From assembly GCF_003286085.1 (NCBI RefSeq), contig NW_020825312.1:3038001-3102000 (forward strand): a stretch of 64,000 nucleotides of DNA. The letters are read 5' to 3'. Position 1 is the stretch's first letter. Every line of letters starts with the position of its first letter. Of this stretch, positions 57,701-64,000 are shown piece by piece. This DNA is from Drosophila persimilis. Lineage: Eukaryota > Arthropoda > Insecta > Diptera > Drosophilidae. The translations under genes and the position numbers were made by a program. The notes under the pieces were generated by a model that had not been told where the DNA came from, did not search any database, and was given only the letters and a program-made list of their open reading frames with translations.

Positions 57701-60365
57701 AGAACTACAGGAAGCACATTCCTTTAGATTTACCCAGACATTTCTAGTCATACCCGTACATACATATATACGTGTAAGCAAGCAGTTGCATTTTCCCGCT
57801 GCACTGGGGGCTGGCAATAAATAATGAAAATATCCGAATGCCAGAGAAACGGCAGCAGAAGGGAAGAGAGGAGAAAGGGAGCTGGTAGCTGGTAACTGGG
57901 AGCTGGGGACGAGAGTAACGAGTTAACCCAGAAACAAAGTGCAGCGTGGAAAAAGTGAGGAATATGGATCGTTCTGAAGGATATCCGCAGGAGGTACCCT
58001 GCAAGCAGTACAAGGCGGTACTGCTTGTTATGGTTAATACAGCTTTCACTTATTTCTGTACGGCTGTATGCCACGTGCTTTGAAGATCTAATCTAATAGA
58101 TGGGGAAAAAGAAAATAAATTAAATAAAAATGTAGATAAATATTTCATATATTATCCGACTGTTGCATGGTGAAACATATCTATATCTTTTTACTATATA
58201 AAAAAGTTTTGGGTTGTCGTCGCACGAACAAGAGGGCTTGCCCCCTAGTTATATATAAAGTCCCATACCAATTACTTGGTAAAAATAAATATTACTGCTT
58301 AATACGATTAATAATAGATTAACAAACTCTAGGTAAATGCCATAGACGCTTTTACTGAGAATAAAGGAAATGTGTTCCATATTCAGGAGTGTCGTGCTCG
58401 GGAGCTTTGCATCAGAAAATTCCAAATATAATCTCACATATCTGATGGGTACAAATTTCGCCAGGCAGGACATTAAATATTGAGCAGCTCTCCATTCATT
58501 TGATTTATGAAAACGTATTATACCCTTGCTATCCAGTAGGAGGAAGACTTTCGCATGCCACCGGAGAAAACATTATGTGCTCGCCATCCATACTCGGGCT
58601 CGTGCTCGTACTCGCATTCCTTTTTGCGAGGACTGGGAATACTCGTAAGCATATGAGGAACTAGCTTCCGTTACGTTTATGATAATATTTTATTAAAGCG
58701 CAGCATGGCACTCTAAATGTTAGCTTCGCTGGCAAATGGCAAATCGCAAATGGAAGGCTGGGCCAGAGGCAGGGGCGGGGGTAGGGGCGGGGAGCAGTAC
58801 GCATCCACGTAGCAGCCATATCGAAGTCAAAGTCGAAGAAGTCGATGTCGATGTCGATGACGACACGCCCCGCCAAGCGTCCATAATAAATTTTGTTTTC
58901 CGAAAGCCAAGTTCGGGGACGATGCGCCTCTTTTGTTTGCGGTGACTGTGGCGTGGCCCTGGGCCCTGGGCCCGACCCCACCGCCAGTCAGTCCAACGTC
59001 GATGGTATAGATAGGGAGATGGCAGAGACCCGGCTTTGGGCTCGGGGGTGGCAACTTTTGCATGACTTTTGCGGTTCTGACAGTGTGATAGGCACAAAAA
59101 AGTTTTGGCAGATTCCCAGAGCAGACCGCCCCCTCTTAAACTTGTTGCATTGACAGCATGCAGCGGAAGTTGGGCCGTGCCCCATCCCCGATTCACTGCA
59201 TATCAGCGATAAGCAGCATGTTAATGTTGCCTGCGTGACGCGAACTTTCTGCTGCGAGTGCAGCAAAGTATGCAACACTCTACTTTTTCCAGCATTCTTC
59301 TGTGTTGCTGCTGCTACCCCTGTGGCTTCCCCAGCAAATTGGATAGAGCCCTCCCTCGTTCGAGCCGAACTGCAGTTGGCAAGCGTGTTGACAACGCTAC
59401 GCACAGTGCAGGCCAGAAGTAGATGTCTCTGGGAAAGGGTGGATTGGGTGGATGGGTTGGAAATGGTGGGTACTATACTCCTCCAGCCCCTGGCCACAAT
59501 ATAAATAGCACTGATTTGTGCTAACAAATACGGTGGCGGTGGCTGTCGACGTCGACGTCGACCGACTCTGCCTCTGCCTCTGCGCGTACGAGTATCTGCT
59601 ATCTGGTATCTGCGACTTGCTGGCAGCCCAAAAGTTAAGCCAACCAACCATACAACCCATTTGTTTATTATGAAAATACGGGCTGGCTGGGGCTGGGAGC
59701 TGGAGCTGGAGCTGTAGCTGTAGCTGGAGCTCGGCAGCGGAGCAGGAGAGTGCCGTGCCGTGCCTGGTCTTGGTCCTCGTCTGGGTCCTGTACCTGGGCA
59801 TACGAGTATATGTGTGTGCTGCCCACAAAAACCTTAAACTGATGACACACTTCACATGGAGGTTTCTGCCTCGGGCTATTTTTTTTTTTCGTTGCCGTGT
59901 GCCCGTTGCCGGTTGCTCGGCGCAGGGTTTCGGTGCTGCATTTCCGCTTGAATGGCGTCTGTGCTCGGAGCAACTAACAGCCCATTGACAAGGGGCATCC
60001 CGGCCAGTGGGGGCCACCCCCCGGGCCCACACCCGGGCTCAGTGGAGGAGTAAGTGTGTCACCACACACGACCACGTAACTGAAAGGCATACTTACCGTT
60101 TTAAAACTGTGCTCTCTGTACATGGCACACTAGTAGGAGTACGACTATATTGACTTTGAAGCATGAAAAGCTTTCCCAGATACTCCAATACACTGGGGGC
60201 GAACTCTTTATTACCGCTGCTTGGGTCCCTGTTCCTGTCTCTGTCCCTGTCCCTGTCCCGCGTCTGTTATGTGTGTCTGAGCCGTACAATAGAAACGATG
60301 GCTATGGCGATGGCGATGGCAATGGCTTGGGAATAAGCGACAAGATGACTTCCTGATCGGGGGGC
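54782..60365 (+). other. intron, right part
   Basis: 5.6 kb with no recognised exon. Simple repeats: (GGAGTA)n at 56678-56711, GAGGTGGCGAGGTGG units at 56870-56900, GGAGCT/GTAGCT units at 59696-59732, CTGTCC units at 60233-60258. Long frames at 56.3, 58.7-59.6 and 59.4-60.0 kb run through repeats and lack family features. Confidence 0.45.
56678..56711 (+). repeat. (GGAGTA)n microsatellite
   Basis: About five units of GTAGGA in the long right-hand intron. Confidence 0.85.
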
Positions 60366-61305
60366 TTAACGCCGTGCCTTGGCTTTGCCCTGTGGCGGAG
60401 GTGGAGGCGGGAGCGAGCCTTGCGGCAGCCCTTTCTTTTGCTCAGCCGCAGCCTCGGCATCGAACTCAGCTTCCGCCTCTGTGACGAACAGGGAGTTAAA
60501 GTCCTTCAGGAACCCCTCCAGGCTTCGCATACTGGTCTGCAGCTGGATGAAGCTCTGCTCGTCAAAGATCTTCAGCTGTACGCGATCGATGGTGTCCTTG
60601 GACAAACTGGCCTGCTCGTAGTAGGCCCGACGCTTGTCGAGCATCTTCCGGCATTGGCGACCCACGTTTGTGACGAAGATAATAATGTCCTTGATGAGGC
60701 CGTTGATAACGCGGTTCCGATTGCGCCTGACCCGTGTGTTGAGCTTCGATTTTTTATACGTAGACTGAAACTTTGCGTAGATTAGCTCTAGGTCATTTGG
60801 CATGCCCTTAAGAGCGTCCTGAGTGTAGACCAGCAAACCCTGAAAATGGATTGAATCGGCAATGGATGTCATTTCGATTGGCGCTCATATCACTGCCCAC
60901 CGCCCACCGCCCACTCACGTTCATATCTGTGATGGCATGGGACTGCGAGTATATCGTGTAGTCCGGCCACCAGTCGTCGCTGTAGCCTCCGTATTCATCT
61001 CGGGTCACGGGCAACATTTGGGTCCAGGCGATCTTCCGGATCAAGACTGTGCGGGGGCCCATCAGCTCTTGGATGAGGTCGCGCACCTGCGACACCCCAG
61101 AGGAGCAAGAGTTTGACCTTTGCGACTGCATCGAGGAAATACTTTGGATTTTTGTAGTCTTCATTGAGACGGGAATCGAACTATTGCAAACGAATATTTG
61201 TGTGAGGTGAGCGAATGCCTGGCGGAGAATGTCTGTTTTTTTCCAAGTGTGATTTTGCGATCGACTTTCCGAAATAAATTTCGGAGCTAACTTGACTCTG
61301 ATCAT
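60366..61305 (-). CDS. uncharacterised two-exon gene nested in the long intron
   Basis: Exons 61305-60919 and 60839-60366, joined in phase 0 across a 79-nt intron (AAC|GTGAGTGG ... TTTTCAG|GGT); 861 nt, up to 286 residues from ATG 61305 (A at -3); later ATGs at 61164 or 61137 are possible starts. First exon: Ser/Gln-rich, then VRDLIQELMGPRTVLIRKIA, Trp-rich DEYGGYSDDWWPDY. Second exon: a strongly helical, basic then acidic segment (RNRNRVINGLIKDIIIFVTN, QCRKMLDKRRAYYEQASL, SMRSLEGFLKDFNSLF) and a tail with Ala/Glu repeats, poly-Pro (PPPPPP) and KAKARR end. No membrane segment. I do not recognise the family. Small intron-nested genes of this form are often testis-expressed in flies, but nothing in the sequence proves that. 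Confidence 0.75.
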
Positions 61306-64000
61306 ATTATTTTATCTATAATTTACTGCCTACTTTTCTTCATCTCCTGTGAGAGAAAGCGAATCCTCCGGGGAATGGCTTACGTTTCCCATCCGCAGCG
61401 TTGTCACACTTTGCTTTGTGGTTACCTTGGGTTTATGAAACTGTCTAAAGCCACTTCCACACGCACAAATCATCTGCACACACATAACGTGTTGGTTTAT
61501 GCAAAGTATGTATCTATGACTTTGTGTACATTACTCGATTCGAACAAAGTCCACAGGAGATGTCATTATTGCCGTTGCGGTTTGTACCTAGCACTCGCAG
61601 GTATCTAGAAAATACTCGCATCCGAAACAAAACTGTTTAGCTACTACATTAATCAATAATTTCAAAACGTTACCAACAGATATTCGGTTTAATTGTTGTA
61701 TTGTTAATAGTTGTTATTTATCATCCCAGAAGTGTAAATAAGAGTGCGGATAGCAATTAAATCTTTTGCTATTTTTAGGTACGAATTGTGTACATAAAAT
61801 AATTGCTCGGTGCACCCCGTGGGCACAACATGTTAGTGGTTCTTAGGAGCTACTAGCACTAGGTATACAATTCATCTATAAACATATCTCTTTGGCTCAT
61901 AAATAAAATTCCACTATTCCAAAACTATTAAGTTTTCGTTCAACCTAATTGTTCACAACAGAAGACTAAAATGTGGTTTAAAAAAATGTATTTTCACAAA
62001 CAAAAATAAATAAGAACATTATAAGGAAAAGCAGAAGCTTCTTTCCTTCGTCATATTTTTAATATTTTCCATAGTTTTTCATGAGTGAAGGGTAGTTAAG
62101 GGTACGGCAAACTCATTTAAAATTTATTTCTTGTGGTTTTTCATTTGATACCTTCCCATGATGTCATAATATACACATTCATGCCAGTGGTTGTGGGTGT
62201 TGTATATTTTTGGATATTGCCCGAAATAAAGTACGGAATATATGAGTTTAAATTGTGTTCATTCCGAGGATAGAAGGGCAACTACTCATGACCTCATCAT
62301 GAGGTTATTTGATGAAAGAGATCTTAAAGAGAAACATTTAATTTGATTTGATGAAAAGAAATGTAGTTAATTCTTCTCATTACCGCACTCCCTGAAACCC
62401 CATAAGGACAGCTTTTCCCGAAAAGCCTCCTTGGCAGAGCTCATAATGATGAGCATCCTGCTGATGCATGAAAGTACACTGTACAGTGTACACTAGTATG
62501 TATTCGTATATACTTGTATTATACATGTGTATATAAAAGCTTCCCAAGCTAAACAGCCTGCCACATGGGCACTAGTGGCAGGCGGAGCGTCAGGACGGGG
62601 AGACAGGCAGCTCTGCAAAAATGTTGGCGCAAAAACTTTTCGAGATTTGTGTCAGCTCGTTTGAGAATTAGTCGTAGGTTTTTAGCAAAATTAAAAAAAA
62701 TCTGTCACTATGCGGTTGGCATTTGCCGTCTCATTGTTTTTTGGTCCCCTGACTCCTCCTCCTCCTCCTCATCCTCCCTGTTGCCTGCTCATCTCCTTCT
62801 ACTTCTCCGTTCCAGATTCACATCCAGTTTATGTTTCCATTTCCGTTTCCGTTACTCTGCCTCTATTTAGACAGTCACTTCTGGCCGCTGCACACGGACA
62901 GTGGGGATACAGTGGGGACACACTGTATGTACATATGTATGTGTGTGTGTGTGTGTATGTGCCCGTTTCTGTTTCTGTTTCTCTGTTGGTATGTCTGCTC
63001 CCTGCGCTTTGATGCGACTTTGTCTTAAATTATTTATGTGCCGCAAAATGTGCAAAGTAATTTATTCTGATTATATGCAAAACAAAACTGGCAAAACTGG
63101 TAAAACTGGTAAAAAAAAAACACACGCACACACACCTGAGAAAATGAAAATGGGCATCAAATAAAATGCGAAACGGCCGCCAAGTGTCAAAAAAAGAGCG
63201 AGAAAGTCAAGTGCACAGAGAATTAAGTTCTGCACCTGGCCGCTACTGCCCTCGGCAGCCCTTCAGATACACCCAGAAAAAGGGCCGTAAAAATTTTATG
63301 TAGCTATAATTTAGCTTTAAAATCGCGTAGGAGGGAAGAGCAGAGCAGAGCAGAGCAGAGCCATCTCGGGAGAGCTGCACGCATTTAAACGGAAATAAAA
63401 TAAAATTACAAAAAGTGCGCAACTTTTTGACGTAGCGATTGTTATCCTCGGTTTCTGTTCGCTGTTGCTTTCGAGTTTCCTTTGGCCGAGGGTCGAAACG
63501 GCTGTCAGAAAGTGATTTAGAAACTATGCCATGACCCACAGGCCACCTTCTGGCCGAGCTCTCAGCCCCGGACTACCTTGATATCTCCGACTCTGGCATT
63601 TGTTTGTTGTCGGTTGTCGGCTGTCGGCCGGCTGTCGTTGGTGGCTATAAAGTTGAATTTAAATTGTGCTTTTTCGGTATTCTCGCATTCAATTCAATGG
63701 AGTTGGGCAATAGAGATACCTTCCAATGAATTGAGTATCGAATTGTTGGCTGAACATTTGAACAGAACATTTCTGTGGCCCGGCAGCCCTGTCTGTTAAT
63801 TGGAGCCAAATTCCTGCCACATTACAATCGAACTCTAGGCTGGAGCCACAGGCGCCAAACGAGCATAACTCTTATATGTATGTAGTTCCAGCAAACTCAT
63901 ACACACAAGATCAGACACACACGTATTCACGAAAATATGCTGAAAATGTCAAAACGTCGTTTACATATTTAATGCCTCTAACGGGCTTAATCAACATTAC
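61306..64000 (+). other. intron, distal part, to window end
   Basis: A/T-rich; (GT)n at 62939-62957, CTCCTC tract at 62752-62770, AGAGC repeats at 63340-63361. No recognised gene, RNA or transposon. Confidence 0.45.

Noticed and set aside
58988..60032. Two overlapping minus-strand frames of about 210-220 codons
   Set aside because: They translate GGAGCT, GTCGAC and CTCTGC repeats into Arg/Gln/Ala low complexity. Fly intronic simple repeats give such frames often.
1..64000. tRNA, rRNA, snoRNA or microRNA genes
   Set aside because: No A/B-box pair with a cloverleaf and no convincing conserved hairpin was found by eye. A covariance-model scan could still reveal some.

Overview
This window is Drosophila nuclear DNA. 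Evidence: short introns with GT-AG ends, poly(A) signals, and core-promoter boxes (DRE and CGGTCACACT) next to housekeeping starts. The encoded proteins are recognisable fly orthologs (Neurexin IV, RhoGAP68F, Atg12, eIF3l, ND-SGDH, Multiplexin). The first 27 kb matches the polytene 68F neighbourhood of D. melanogaster by gene content. The structure of the one clear transposon leaves an obscura-group or related species possible, but I cannot fix the species from sequence alone. All exon joins below were checked by reading frame, and each gene sums to whole codons.

Left part (1-27 kb) is gene-dense. The 3' exon of an unidentified membrane-protein gene (+) ends tail-to-tail with Nrx-IV (-, 2708-11781). 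Nrx-IV carries two mutually exclusive discoidin exons and a complete phosphopantetheinyl transferase gene inside an intron. Then follow eIF3l (+), RhoGAP68F (-), ND-SGDH (+), Atg12 (-), Kri1 (+) and a DEF8-family gene (-). Atg12/Kri1 are head-to-head; Kri1 and Def8 stop only 117 bp apart.

A promoter module recurs here: an array of GGTATATTT-like boxes, then a DRE, then CGGTCACACT. It lies before eIF3l and ND-SGDH, in mirror image at 19.4 kb, and before Def8. In the Def8 copy a DINE-1/INE-1-like non-autonomous Helentron of about 940 bp sits exactly between the GGTATATTT array and the DRE/CGGTCACACT part. Upstream of it lie an A/T-rich 31-bp tandem array and a degenerate array of about 80 bp units containing CTCF-like GCGCC-core sites.

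Right part (28-64 kb) is gene-poor and rich in simple repeats. It holds the start of Multiplexin (Mp, collagen XV/XVIII family, +): signal-peptide exon at 45.5 kb and thrombospondin-N-like/LamG exon at 46.9 kb. The rest of the window is probably its very long intron. Within it are a well-formed phase-0 first exon encoding a membrane anchor (54632-54781), possibly an alternative Mp start or another gene, and a two-exon intron-nested gene on the minus strand (60366-61305) that I cannot name. A few orphan exon-like segments at 29.7, 31.8, 33.6 and 41.6 kb are reported with low confidence.
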